From: Arcobacter defluvii
GTDB lineage: Bacteria; Campylobacterota; Campylobacteria; Campylobacterales; Arcobacteraceae
Reading direction: 5' to 3'
DNA: 64,000 nt
Assembly (NCBI RefSeq): GCF_013201725.1
Contig: NZ_CP053835.1
Span: 1,426,001-1,490,000 of the forward strand
Positions 7,334 through 16,375 of this stretch are shown here, in pieces; position 1 is the stretch's first letter; the number at the start of each line of letters is the position of its first letter. The translations under genes were made by a program, and so were the position numbers. Under the pieces are notes generated by a model, which searched no databases, was not told the DNA's origin, and was given only the letters and a program-made list of their open reading frames with translations.

Positions 7334-9805
7334 ATGAGTAAAATTGAACAAAGATTAAATACACTATTTCAAGAGCATAGAATTATCATTTGGTATGATG
7401 AGGGTGGAAGTTTAAAAGATGAGTTTGATTCAATCAATTTAGATATAAAAAAACTTGAATTAAATAATAATGAGTTTGGAATAAAAGTAAAAATACTTTA
7501 TGAAGATAAAGCTTCTAAATATCTAATTTATTCTGCAAATGCTGAACCAAATATGGAAGATAATTGGCTTTTGGATATTGAACAAAGTTTTCATAAATTC
7601 TCTGCTGACCCAATAAGTATGATTGTTAGTGAACTAGATCTTGATATTACAAAAAAAGCATTTATTAGTGAACATAAAGCATTTTTCAATGCAAAAAGTA
7701 GATTTGATAAATATAAATCAATTATTACAGAAAAAGATAGTGATGAAGAATTAACAAATAAAATGATAGCAATTATTTTAAATTGTGATGAAACACTTGA
7801 AGAGATTTTATTTAAACTAATTGCAAATGAGAGTTTAATAGATGAGTTAGATAAATATGAACTAACAAAAAAATTATTAAAAGAGATTTCTAGTAGGTTT
7901 AAATATAAAAGTGATAAGTTATCAATAACTGATTTAACTTATAAACTTCTTCAAAATCATTTTTATTCAAATGTTGAGCCATCAAAATGTGAGCTAAATA
8001 AAGAAGCAACACTTTTTGTAAAACATTGGATGGATAGTAATAGACATAAAGAACTATTTAAAACTGTATCTTTAAAAGTGCAAAATGATTTAAATATTCA
8101 ATCAATTATTTCAAATTATGAGTTGTCTCAAGTTATTGATTGTGATACTTATGAGGTTTGTGAACAACTTGTTATTGCAAAATTAAGAGATTTGATTGTT
8201 AGCTCAAAAATAAATGAAAAAGAGTTTGAAAACTATTTTAATAAAAGAGAACATAAGTTTTGGTATGAAAAATATGAGAATATTTATAAAGCATTTAATT
8301 ATGCAATAAAACTTTATTTTGGAATAAACAATTTCAAAGTTGATATCTCAAGTTTTGAAGATGGTATAAATAAATATAGTGAATATTGGTATGAAATAGA
8401 TTATAACTATCGAAAATTTGTCTATTTTTATAATCAAAGTAGCCATAAAGAGATACTAAAGTCTTTAAGTATTTTAGAAGATGCTTATTTAAACTCATAT
8501 TTAAGAGTTTTAAATGATAAATGGCAAAATTTTGTAAAAGATTACTCTGTAAAAATAGTAAATCATCAAAGAAGTTTTTACAAATCAAAAGTTCCTCAAA
8601 TAGTAGGAAAAAATCAAAAAGTATTTGTAATTATAAGTGATGCACTAAGATATGAATGTGCAAAAGAGTTATCAAAATTAATATCTTATGAAAATACAGA
8701 AAGTAGAAGTTTTAGTGTAAAAGAAAACTATATGATAAGCTCACTTCCTTCTTATACTCAACTTGGAATGGCTTCACTATTACCAAATAATGAAGTTGAA
8801 ATAAAATCAACAGATGATACAGTTTATGTGGATGGAAAATCCTCAAAAGGGAAAGATGCAAGAACAAAAATTCTTCAAAGTGAAGATATAAACTCTATTG
8901 CAGTAAATGATGAAGAGTTTTTAACTCTAAATAGAGAAAGTGGAAGAGAATTAGTTAAATCAAATAATATAATTTATATTTATCATAACCAAATAGATGC
9001 AATGGGTGATGATGCTATAACCGAAGAAAAAGTATTTGATGCTGTTGAAAGCAGTTTTAGTACAATCACTAAAATTATAAAACAAATCGTAAATCTAAAT
9101 GGAACAAATATATTTGTTACTGCTGATCATGGGTTTATTTATACAAATACACCAACGCAAGATAGTGAATTTTGTAAATTAGATACTACATTTATGGAAA
9201 CTTCAAAAGTAAATAGAAGATTTGTTATTGGTAAAAATTTAGAAGAAAATAGTTGTACACAAAAGTTTAGTTCAGATGAATTAGGAATTAGTGGTGATAA
9301 TGATTTTTATATTACAAAATCAATTAATAAAATCAGGAAACAAGGTGGTGGTAATAGATTTGTTCATGGGGGAGCTAGTCTTCAAGAGTTAGTTATTCCA
9401 CTGCTTGAAATTAAATATCAAAGAAAAAATGTAATTAGTGAAGTTGAAGCTACAATAATGCCAATTTCAACAATTACAACAAATAATATAAATGTATCAA
9501 TTTATCAAGAAGAGCCAATAAGTGATAAAGTAAAACCAATTACTCTTGTTTGTGGTTTTTATAGTGAAGATGGAGTTGAACTTAGTGATAAACATAAAAT
9601 CACTTTAAATAGTAGTGATGAAGAAAATAGAAATAGAGAAAATAAATTAAGATTTACATTTAAAGAGATTTCAAATAAATATAGTGGAAAATTTATTAAA
9701 TTTACTATGAAAAAAGTTATTGAAAATAGTAGTGAACAACCAATATATAAAACTTATGATGTTAAACTACAATTATCGTTCTTTAATGATTTTGATGAGT
9801 TTTAA
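7334..9805 (+). CDS. pglZ: BREX-1 PglZ, alkaline-phosphatase-superfamily protein
   Basis: An 823-residue core BREX protein. The C-terminal half carries the alkaline-phosphatase/PglZ domain: the metal-binding start VIISDALRYE near residue 435 and TADHGFIYT near 596. The N-terminal 400 residues are helical. PglZ is required for BREX defence and contributes a metal-dependent phosphoesterase or nuclease domain; its exact substrate is not settled. The gene begins 1 bp after abiEii and is followed 11 bp later by brxL, so all are probably one transcript. The length matches BREX-1 family members. Confidence 0.93.
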   Translation: MSKIEQRLNTLFQEHRIIIWYDEGGSLKDEFDSINLDIKKLELNNNEFGIKVKILYEDKASKYLIYSANAEPNMEDNWLLDIEQSFHKFSADPISMIVSELDLDITKKAFISEHKAFFNAKSRFDKYKSIITEKDSDEELTNKMIAIILNCDETLEEILFKLIANESLIDELDKYELTKKLLKEISSRFKYKSDKLSITDLTYKLLQNHFYSNVEPSKCELNKEATLFVKHWMDSNRHKELFKTVSLKVQNDLNIQSIISNYELSQVIDCDTYEVCEQLVIAKLRDLIVSSKINEKEFENYFNKREHKFWYEKYENIYKAFNYAIKLYFGINNFKVDISSFEDGINKYSEYWYEIDYNYRKFVYFYNQSSHKEILKSLSILEDAYLNSYLRVLNDKWQNFVKDYSVKIVNHQRSFYKSKVPQIVGKNQKVFVIISDALRYECAKELSKLISYENTESRSFSVKENYMISSLPSYTQLGMASLLPNNEVEIKSTDDTVYVDGKSSKGKDARTKILQSEDINSIAVNDEEFLTLNRESGRELVKSNNIIYIYHNQIDAMGDDAITEEKVFDAVESSFSTITKIIKQIVNLNGTNIFVTADHGFIYTNTPTQDSEFCKLDTTFMETSKVNRRFVIGKNLEENSCTQKFSSDELGISGDNDFYITKSINKIRKQGGGNRFVHGGASLQELVIPLLEIKYQRKNVISEVEATIMPISTITTNNINVSIYQEEPISDKVKPITLVCGFYSEDGVELSDKHKITLNSSDEENRNRENKLRFTFKEISNKYSGKFIKFTMKKVIENSSEQPIYKTYDVKLQLSFFNDFDEF

Positions 9806-9816
9806 AAAGGTTTATT

Positions 9817-11841
9817 ATGGGTTTAAATGAAAAATTAAATGAAGTATATGCAGGACTTGTTGTTAGAAAAGATTTAACAAAATCTATAAAAGATGGTGCA
9901 AATGTTCCTATTTATGTACTTGAATATCTTCTTGGAATGTATTGTGCTACTGATAATGAAGAACAAATAAAAGATGGTGTTCAAAAAGTAAAAGACATCC
10001 TTGCTAAAAACTATGTTAGACCTGATGAAGCTGAAGTTGTAAAATCAAGAATTAAAGAGCAGGGTAGATATAAAATCATTGATAAAGTTAGTGTAAAACT
10101 AAATGAAAATAAAGATATTTATGAAGCTGAATTTTCAAATTTAGGTATCAAAAATATTTTTGTAGAGAGTGATTATGTAAAAAATTACCAAAAACTACTA
10201 GCTGGTGGTATTTGGTGTATTATGACTATTGAATATTTTAGTGATGAAAACTCAAAAAGTAGTCCATTTAGAATAGAAAATTTAAAACCTATTCAAATGC
10301 CTAATATGGATTTTGAAGGGTTTGTTAAAAATAGAAATAGATTCTCAAATGAAGAATGGATTGATATTTTAATTCGTTCAACTGGTATGGAGCCAACTAA
10401 TTTAGATGATAAAACAAGATGGCATTTATTAGCTAGATTAATTCCATTTGTAGAAAACAATTACAATATGTGTGAACTAGGACCAAGAGGAACTGGTAAA
10501 TCGTTTGTATATAAAGAAATTTCACCAAACTCTATATTGGTATCAGGTGGGCAAACTACTGTTGCTAACTTGTTTTACAATATGGGTTCAAGAACAATGG
10601 GATTAGTTGGTCTTTGGGATATAGTTGCATTTGATGAAGTTGCAGGTATTAGATTCAAAGATAAAGATGGTGTTCAAATAATGAAAGACTATATGGAAAG
10701 TGGTTCATTTGCAAGAGGAAAAGAGCAAAAAATAGCAAAAGCATCTATGATATTCGTGGGAAATATTGATGGAAGTATAGAAAATATTGTTAAAACTTCA
10801 CATTTATTAAGTCCATTTCCAAAAGAGATGATTGATACGGCTTTCTTTGATAGATTCCATCACTATTTACCAGGGTGGGAAGTTCCAAAAATGAGACCTG
10901 AATTTTTTACAAATGAGTATGGTTTTATTACAGACTTTATGGCTGAATGGATGAGAGAACTACAAAAATACAATTTCTCAAATGCTATTGATAAGTTTTT
11001 TAAATTAGGAAGAGATTTAAATCAAAGAGATACAAAAGCTGTTAAAAAAACTGTTAGTGGTTTATTAAAACTTTTATTTCCTGATGAAAATTATACAAAA
11101 GAAGATGTGAGAGTTGCACTTGAGTATGCACTTGTTGGTAGAAGAAGAATAAAAGAACAACTAAAAAAAATTGGTGGTATGGAATTTTATGATGTAAATT
11201 TTTCATATATTGATTTGGAAAATAATGATGAAATAAGAGTAAATGTTCCTGAAAGTGGTGGTAAAAGTTTAATTCCTGATGGTGAATTACCAAATGGTTC
11301 TTTATATACTGTTGCAACTAATCCTGATACTTCTCATAAAGGTTTATTTAGATTTGATTTACAAGTTATGTCTGGAAATGGAAAACTAGATAGTGCAGGT
11401 TTTAGTAGTTCAAGTGACGTAAAAGAAGAGATAAAAGAAGCTGTAAATTATATAAATGCAAATTTAAATAGAGTTAGTATCAATGCAAAATACAAAGAAC
11501 ATGATTATTTTTTAAAGGTGCATGATTTAAATGGTATCGGAAAATCAAAAGGTATTTCACTTGCTGTATTTATTTCACTTTGTAGTGGAATATTAGAAAG
11601 ACCTATATTATCTCAAACTGTTATTTTAGGTTCATTTTCTATTGGTGGAACAGTTATTGGAACTGATTCATTGCCTGATGCACTTCAAATTGCAAGTGAT
11701 TCTGGTGCAAAAAAAGTTTTAATTCCAGTTGTTGATATGATTCATATAGGAAAAGTTCCCCCTGAATTATTGAGTAAATTTCAATTACTTATTTATTCAG
11801 ATCCAATAGATGCAGTGTTTAAAAGTATTGGGGTTCAATAA
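9817..11841 (+). CDS. brxL: BREX-1 BrxL, Lon-related AAA+ protein
   Basis: A 674-residue protein with an AAA+ ATPase core (Walker A GPRGTGKS near residue 222; WDIVAFDEVAG near 268) and a C-terminal Lon-like domain (about 500-674, including KSKGISLAVFISL and GAKKVLIPVV). BrxL is the terminal gene of type 1 BREX loci and is thought to act as a DNA-binding ring ATPase in the interference step. By eye, the Ser-Lys protease dyad of true Lon is not obvious: the segment where Lon has its catalytic Lys reads GTDSLPD. Protease activity should not be assumed. This is the 3' end of the BREX operon. Confidence 0.93.
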   Translation: MGLNEKLNEVYAGLVVRKDLTKSIKDGANVPIYVLEYLLGMYCATDNEEQIKDGVQKVKDILAKNYVRPDEAEVVKSRIKEQGRYKIIDKVSVKLNENKDIYEAEFSNLGIKNIFVESDYVKNYQKLLAGGIWCIMTIEYFSDENSKSSPFRIENLKPIQMPNMDFEGFVKNRNRFSNEEWIDILIRSTGMEPTNLDDKTRWHLLARLIPFVENNYNMCELGPRGTGKSFVYKEISPNSILVSGGQTTVANLFYNMGSRTMGLVGLWDIVAFDEVAGIRFKDKDGVQIMKDYMESGSFARGKEQKIAKASMIFVGNIDGSIENIVKTSHLLSPFPKEMIDTAFFDRFHHYLPGWEVPKMRPEFFTNEYGFITDFMAEWMRELQKYNFSNAIDKFFKLGRDLNQRDTKAVKKTVSGLLKLLFPDENYTKEDVRVALEYALVGRRRIKEQLKKIGGMEFYDVNFSYIDLENNDEIRVNVPESGGKSLIPDGELPNGSLYTVATNPDTSHKGLFRFDLQVMSGNGKLDSAGFSSSSDVKEEIKEAVNYINANLNRVSINAKYKEHDYFLKVHDLNGIGKSKGISLAVFISLCSGILERPILSQTVILGSFSIGGTVIGTDSLPDALQIASDSGAKKVLIPVVDMIHIGKVPPELLSKFQLLIYSDPIDAVFKSIGVQ

Positions 11842-11980
11842 GAGTAATAAAATATTAAATTAAAAGATATTACAGGTGCAATTTTAGAATATAAATAAAG
11901 TAAAACTATCACAAATATATTATTAAAAATAAATTATTTGGCTATGCTTTAAATTTAATTTAATTGCACTAGTACAGATT

Positions 11981-12406
11981 CTAATTTTCCATTTCATCTA
12001 ATAAAAATTTTTCAAGTTCATATATACATTTATCATTAATTTCTAATTCTGCTATTTCTTTTTCATCTAAAACTCTATGATTATTTTTTGAAATACCTTT
12101 TATATTATTTTCTGCTATTTTTAAAAGTTCTAAATATTTTTTTGAAGTGGTATATGAAATATTTGCATATTTTCTTAAGTTATATTGAGTTGGTTCTATT
12201 TTTTGTTCTTTTAGTCGTAATAAACTATTTTCAAATTTTCTTCTTGTTGCTTCAATTTTTACAGAAGAAGCTTTTTTCATTGAATCAATTTTTTTTTCTG
12301 AAATTTCAATTTTTTTAAATTTAATTAATAACTCTACATCTAATTTATCTTTGAATTCTTTCAGTTCCTCCGGTGTTAAATCTAATCTATAAATAAATTT
12401 AGTCAT
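11981..12406 (-). CDS. Hypothetical protein with possible HTH, divergent from coupling ATPase
   Basis: Not firmly recognised. The 141-residue basic protein has an alpha-helical, probably coiled-coil first half (residues 10-70) and a segment PTQYNLRKYANISYTTSKKYLE (residues about 83-104, quoted with family-style spacing TQYNLRKYANISYTTSKKYL) that looks like a helix-turn-helix. It is transcribed away from the VirD4-like gene across 130 bp holding a palindrome. The small size, HTH-like region and divergent layout suggest a plasmid transfer regulator. Confidence 0.6.
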   Translation of the reverse strand: MTKFIYRLDLTPEELKEFKDKLDVELLIKFKKIEISEKKIDSMKKASSVKIEATRRKFENSLLRLKEQKIEPTQYNLRKYANISYTTSKKYLELLKIAENNIKGISKNNHRVLDEKEIAELEINDKCIYELEKFLLDEMEN

Positions 12407-12463
12407 ATGTTCTCCTAATAAAATTGTATTTTAGCAAAAACTTTCTTTTAATAAACTAGTTTA

Positions 12464-12478
12464 AATCGTTTAACGATT
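12464..12478. promoter_or_regulatory. 15-bp palindrome in divergent promoter region
   Basis: AATCGTT-T-AACGATT is a perfect inverted repeat with 7-bp arms. It lies between the divergent genes starting at 12406 (minus) and 12543 (plus) and is a likely operator for one or both. The upstream gene may encode the binder. Confidence 0.45.
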
Positions 12479-12542
12479 AATACTATATTAAGAAAACTTT
12501 TTATATTATGCTTTTATGAAAAACTATAATTAGGAGAATATG

Positions 12543-14150
12543 ATGAAAATGGGATTTAATACTCCAAGAGGAAAATATGTAAAAAGCATAGAAGTTCCAA
12601 AAGATTTTACTAATGCCATATTTTTTGGAAGAACAGGAAGTGGAAAAACAACAGGTGCAATATTACCAATAGTAGAAGATAGAATAAAATCTGATTATGG
12701 AATTTTGATATATGATTTTAAAGGAAATTTACATTTACAAGTAAAATATCTTGCAAATAAATATAATAGATTAGATGATGTTATAGAAATTGGAAAACCT
12801 TGGGGAAAAAACATAAATATACTTAAGTATCTAACTACAAAACAATTTTTAGAGATAGTACAATCAAATACTGAAGCAAAAACAGATTTTTGGGATATTG
12901 CTTCAAGAAACTTATTAGAGGGAGTTTATAATATTTTAAAACTTGAAAAATATATATACACTCAAATAAATAAACTATTAGAGAATGAGTATAAAAATGA
13001 GATAAATATAAAGAAGATTCATAAAATAGTAAATAAACCAAGCAATCTAAAAAAATTTCTATTAGATTATAAAAAATCTAAATTAAAATTAATACATTTA
13101 GAATTTGAAAATGTTTTAAATAAGACTGATAATACATACTTAATAGATACTATTTCTAAAAAACTAGAAGAGTTAAAAGAGAATTTAGAACTATTATCAA
13201 ACTATGAATTAGCAGATGATGGTGATGATGCAGGAAGAAATGCAGTTGTTAGTCATTTAGCTTCATATACAGTAAATGCAGCATCATATGATTTTTTGAA
13301 TAAAGATGAGTTTGATATTGTAAATAGTTTAAGAAGTGGAAAGATTATAATAATTGATGTTTCTAATTTAACAGAAAACAGTTTAAATCTAATAAATTTA
13401 GGGATATATTCATCATTACAAAGAATAAATGAGAAAAATTTAAAACCTGTATCAATTATCATAGATGAAGCTCAAAAGATTTTACATAAAGATTATTTAC
13501 CACAAACAGATATTTGTAGAGAATCAAGATTTGAATATATTTTTGCAACTCAATCTGATGTATTACTAAAAAACAAACTTACATCTAATAAATATGATGA
13601 ATTAATTGAAAATATAATAACAAGATGCTCATTTGCAACAAATACAAATGATTTAGAAGAGACATATGAATATATAGATAGTCATTTTAGGTCATACTTT
13701 GCAACACCAATACTTATAAATGATGAAGATTTATTTAATATAGAAATCATTTATCAAAAAAATATAGATGTATATGATTGTATAGATGGATATATAAATG
13801 ATGATTTTTATCTAAAGTTTGATGCAAAACTATTTGAAGAGAATAAAATCTATAAGGTTTTTGAAAATGGAGAAAAAATAGAAGTTGATTTTTATGAAAA
13901 GATGGATGATAGCCCAATATTAGAAGATGAAAAAAGTATTGAAGAATTAATAGCTAACTTTGAATTGAGAAATTTTAAGGTTGAAGATAAAAAGAAAATA
14001 ATTGCATTAGCTTATGCAATAGGAGAAATGAATGAAAGAATCGAAGAGAATAGAAAAATCATAGAACAATTTAAACAAGAGAAAAAAGAGATTGAAGAAG
14101 ATTTCAAAATCGCTTTAAGGGGAATTAATGGGTTTAGGAATGGGGCATAA
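12543..14150 (+). CDS. VirD4/TraD-like DNA-transfer coupling ATPase
   Basis: A 535-residue P-loop ATPase of the type IV coupling protein/HerA-like group. It has Walker A GRTGSGKTT near residue 29, a YDFKGNLH segment typical of TraD/VirD4 proteins, Walker B SIIIDEAQK near residue 305, and ATQSD after it. No N-terminal membrane helices are visible, so it is a soluble form. ATG 12543 fits better than ATG 12540 because AGGAG at 12532-12536 is then 6 bases away. It would pump relaxase-bound plasmid DNA into a secretion channel, but no other channel genes are in the window. It may instead serve a mobilizable element or defence; transfer is the simpler reading. Confidence 0.75.
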   Translation: MKMGFNTPRGKYVKSIEVPKDFTNAIFFGRTGSGKTTGAILPIVEDRIKSDYGILIYDFKGNLHLQVKYLANKYNRLDDVIEIGKPWGKNINILKYLTTKQFLEIVQSNTEAKTDFWDIASRNLLEGVYNILKLEKYIYTQINKLLENEYKNEINIKKIHKIVNKPSNLKKFLLDYKKSKLKLIHLEFENVLNKTDNTYLIDTISKKLEELKENLELLSNYELADDGDDAGRNAVVSHLASYTVNAASYDFLNKDEFDIVNSLRSGKIIIIDVSNLTENSLNLINLGIYSSLQRINEKNLKPVSIIIDEAQKILHKDYLPQTDICRESRFEYIFATQSDVLLKNKLTSNKYDELIENIITRCSFATNTNDLEETYEYIDSHFRSYFATPILINDEDLFNIEIIYQKNIDVYDCIDGYINDDFYLKFDAKLFEENKIYKVFENGEKIEVDFYEKMDDSPILEDEKSIEELIANFELRNFKVEDKKKIIALAYAIGEMNERIEENRKIIEQFKQEKKEIEEDFKIALRGINGFRNGA

Positions 14151-14152
14151 AA

Positions 14153-14977
14153 ATGAAACTAGATATATTAAGTGATACTCACTTTGATTTTTACTTCTAC
14201 CAAAAATATAATGAAGATGATGTAGTTAAATTTTTTAAAAATATTATTAATTTTGAAGATATTGCAGATGTATTAATAATCGCAGGTGATATTGGTCATA
14301 ACAATACTCAAAATATTAAGATATTAAAAATTTTAAAACAGTTCTATAAAAATATAATTTGTGTATTAGGTAATCATGATTACTACTTACTAAATAAAGA
14401 AGATAAATCAATATTTAAAGACTCTTTTGCAAGAGCTGAAAATATGAGAGATTTAATTAATCAAGAAAAAGGAATCTATTGTCTTGATGGATTTGTAGTT
14501 GAAATAGATGGAATTAGATTTGGTGGATGTGATGGTTGGTATAATGGTGGATATTTGTGGAAACAATATCCAACTGAATCTTTTCCAAAAAAATCAACAA
14601 ATATTATGTGGCAAAACTGTATGAATGATGCAAAATGTCTAATTGGTGTAGAAAATTTTGATGATATATTTGAAATAGAAAGACCAAAAATAGAGAGAGT
14701 TTATAAAAATTGTGATGTGATGATTACTCATATAAATCCATCTGCAAAAGATGAACATTTTAGTATTAGATACCAAAAATCTCCATCAAATACTTTTTTT
14801 TCTTTTGATGGTGAAAAGTATCTAAAAGATGGAACTATGAAATATTGGATATTTGGTCATACTCATGAAGAGATGGATTATAAAGAACATAATGTTAGAT
14901 GTATTTGTAATCCTTTAGGTTATCCAAGTGAAAGTGGTAATGGTCAATGGGTAAAAGTTTTAAGAATAGAAATATAA
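14153..14977 (+). CDS. Calcineurin-like metallophosphoesterase
   Basis: The 274-residue protein has the five metallophosphoesterase motifs: DxH in ILSDTHFD at the N-terminus, AGDIGHN near residue 44, GNHDYY near 74, MITHINP near 191, and GHTHEE near 236. It is a metal-dependent phosphoesterase, substrate unknown. It begins 2 bp after the coupling ATPase gene and is followed 23 bp later by another unknown gene, so it belongs to the same plasmid-like operon. Stand-alone members can act on nucleotides or phosphoproteins; nothing here decides. Confidence 0.85.
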   Translation: MKLDILSDTHFDFYFYQKYNEDDVVKFFKNIINFEDIADVLIIAGDIGHNNTQNIKILKILKQFYKNIICVLGNHDYYLLNKEDKSIFKDSFARAENMRDLINQEKGIYCLDGFVVEIDGIRFGGCDGWYNGGYLWKQYPTESFPKKSTNIMWQNCMNDAKCLIGVENFDDIFEIERPKIERVYKNCDVMITHINPSAKDEHFSIRYQKSPSNTFFSFDGEKYLKDGTMKYWIFGHTHEEMDYKEHNVRCICNPLGYPSESGNGQWVKVLRIEI

Positions 14978-15000
14978 TATATTAAATAAAAGGTGTGGTT

Positions 15001-15570
15001 ATGAAAAGAAATATTGAAAATAAAATTACAAGTGAAGTTTTTGCAAAAATTGTTGAATTAGAAAAAGAAAGAAATCAAGAAAAACAAAAAGTTATCGCAA
15101 AAGAAATAATTAATGCCCTTGATATTGAAGATTTTACGCCGTATATGGCTTATGATAATGAAGGAGATATTTTTATTGCATTGAATTATGATTACAGTTC
15201 TAATGAAATTAACAACTCATTAATAACTCAAAAACACGATATTTATATTACATCAGATGGTGTATATATTAATGATGAATTAGATTTAAAACAATTAAAA
15301 GAAGAATATAATGAAACGATAAAAGAACAATATAATGAAAGTTTGGAAGAAGCAAAAAATATATGTAAAGAGCAAAAAGAATTTGATGATATAAATGAAA
15401 AATTAGAATTTTTCAATAATCAATTAATGAATTTGGTAAATTTCCAAAGACCTAAATATGTTGGCAATTATGAAAAAATAATTAAAATTGATGAAGAAAT
15501 TGGAAAAGTAGAAGAAATAATAAAAATTTATGAAAATAAATTAAAGATAAAAAACAAAGAGAAGATTTAG
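15001..15570 (+). CDS. Hypothetical coiled-coil protein, possibly frameshifted at 3' end
   Basis: Not recognised. From ATG 15001 (AAAGG 7 bases upstream; a GTG at 14995 is less likely) it encodes 189 residues, acidic and helical, with a coiled coil from about residue 95 to the end. The stop TAG at 15568 lies in A-rich sequence. In the other frame an open stretch continues without break to 15758, which suggests that a one-base slip has cut the real C-terminus off. It is the third gene of the coupling-ATPase operon. Confidence 0.55.
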   Translation: MKRNIENKITSEVFAKIVELEKERNQEKQKVIAKEIINALDIEDFTPYMAYDNEGDIFIALNYDYSSNEINNSLITQKHDIYITSDGVYINDELDLKQLKEEYNETIKEQYNESLEEAKNICKEQKEFDDINEKLEFFNNQLMNLVNFQRPKYVGNYEKIIKIDEEIGKVEEIIKIYENKLKIKNKEKI

Positions 15571-15758
15571 AAAATGGGAAGATTAATAAAAATCCGTATA
15601 AACATTTGAAATTTGAAGATATTAAATCACCGATTTTAAAAAGAAAGATTATGGAAAAAGTTGCTTGTTTTGAAGCGGTTTGTTGGGATTATGGGGTAAA
15701 AGAAGGAACTAGCTATATTTATCTTGCTGATTGGGAAAGTTTTTGTAGTTTTTTATAA
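15540..15758 (+). pseudogene. Out-of-frame C-terminal remnant of the preceding gene or of a lost gene
   Basis: A second frame is open from 15540 to TAA at 15756-15758 and reads as protein-like sequence (PYKHLKFEDIKSPILKRK, then VCWDYGVKEGTSYIYLADW) with normal codon use but no start codon of its own near a ribosome site. It overlaps the tail of the gene ending at 15570. The simplest reading is a frameshift in an A-run. Alternatively it could be the tail of a separate decayed gene. Confidence 0.45.
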
Positions 15759-15849
15759 ATACAGGTAAACATAGATTTTCAAATATTGACTAATGAGCTA
15801 CAAAACTAATAAATTAAAAAATTGTACTTTAAGCTAGTTAATTTTATCA

Positions 15850-15857
15850 ACTAGCTT
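15850..15857. repeat. Target-site duplication, left copy (ACTAGCTT)
   Basis: Direct repeat of 18068-18075, flanking the IS256-family element. It is also the right arm of an inverted repeat (AAGCTAGTT at 15831-15839, AACTAGCTT at 15849-15857), so the element inserted next to or into a hairpin. Confidence 0.85.
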
Positions 15858-15892
15858 GAGACTGTTTAGAGTTTTGTGTCAAATCCTGATAG
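15858..15892 (+). repeat. IS256-family terminal inverted repeat (transposase-distal end)
   Basis: Matches the complement of 18033-18067. The core TTTTGTGTCA (15872-15881) is identical in both ends and the CTGATAG box follows. It lies about 65 bp before the arsR promoter. Confidence 0.8.
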
Positions 15893-15956
15893 TTGAATAA
15901 AACTATATCATATTCATAATTATTTGTAAATTTAATTCCACTAATAATAAATCAAC

Positions 15957-16000
15957 TTGACAAACATATTTTATTATATTAGAATATTCAAATATAATTA
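15957..16000 (+). promoter_or_regulatory. ArsR-family promoter with overlapping 30-bp palindromic operator
   Basis: TTGACA at 15957-15962, a 17-bp spacer and TAGAAT at 15980-15985 form a near-consensus promoter. A near-perfect 30-bp inverted repeat covers 15971-16000, centred between 15985 and 15986 (GAATATTC core; 13 of 15 positions pair). The -10 box lies inside it, so a bound ArsR dimer would block RNA polymerase; metal binding would release it. This places the passenger genes under their own metal-inducible control. Confidence 0.8.
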
Positions 16001-16013
16001 TATTGGAGTTTAT

Positions 16014-16373
16014 ATGAGTGAAGAATGTTATAGAGAATCAAGTAATATCAGTGAAGTTGAAAAAGCTAAGAGTTTTATTTCTAATAATCATTTAGAGATA
16101 GAAAAAGAATCAGAAAAATTAGCACTACTGTCAAATAGTGTTAGACTAAAAATTGTATTACTACTTAAAAACTTCAATAAACTTTGTGTATGTGACATTG
16201 GTGAAATATTAGAAGTTAATCAATCTGCAATTTCACAACACCTTAGAAAATTAAAAGATGGTGGAATATTGAATAAATCAAGAGAAGGTTTAACTATTTA
16301 CTATTTTATTGATGAAGGGAATAACCCTGATTTAATAGGTTTATTAGAAAAAATATTTTTATTCAAGGAATAA
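16014..16373 (+). CDS. ArsR/SmtB-family metalloregulator
   Basis: From ATG 16014 (GGAG upstream; an upstream in-frame start at 15957 would lie in the promoter) it encodes 119 residues. The winged-helix segment VNQSAISQHLRKLKDGGIL is typical of ArsR repressors, and LCVCDIGEIL matches the ELCVCDL metal site in helix alpha-3, which binds thiophilic metals in ArsR/CadC proteins. It probably represses itself and the permease gene 2 bp downstream through the palindrome at 15971-16000. It is carried inside an IS256-family element. Confidence 0.9.
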   Translation: MSEECYRESSNISEVEKAKSFISNNHLEIEKESEKLALLSNSVRLKIVLLLKNFNKLCVCDIGEILEVNQSAISQHLRKLKDGGILNKSREGLTIYYFIDEGNNPDLIGLLEKIFLFKE

Positions 16374-16375
16374 GT

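Noticed and set aside
8334-8588. Minus-strand frame inside pglZ
   Set aside because: Entirely within a long well-supported gene in another frame; low-complexity Leu/Tyr composition typical of antisense frames here.
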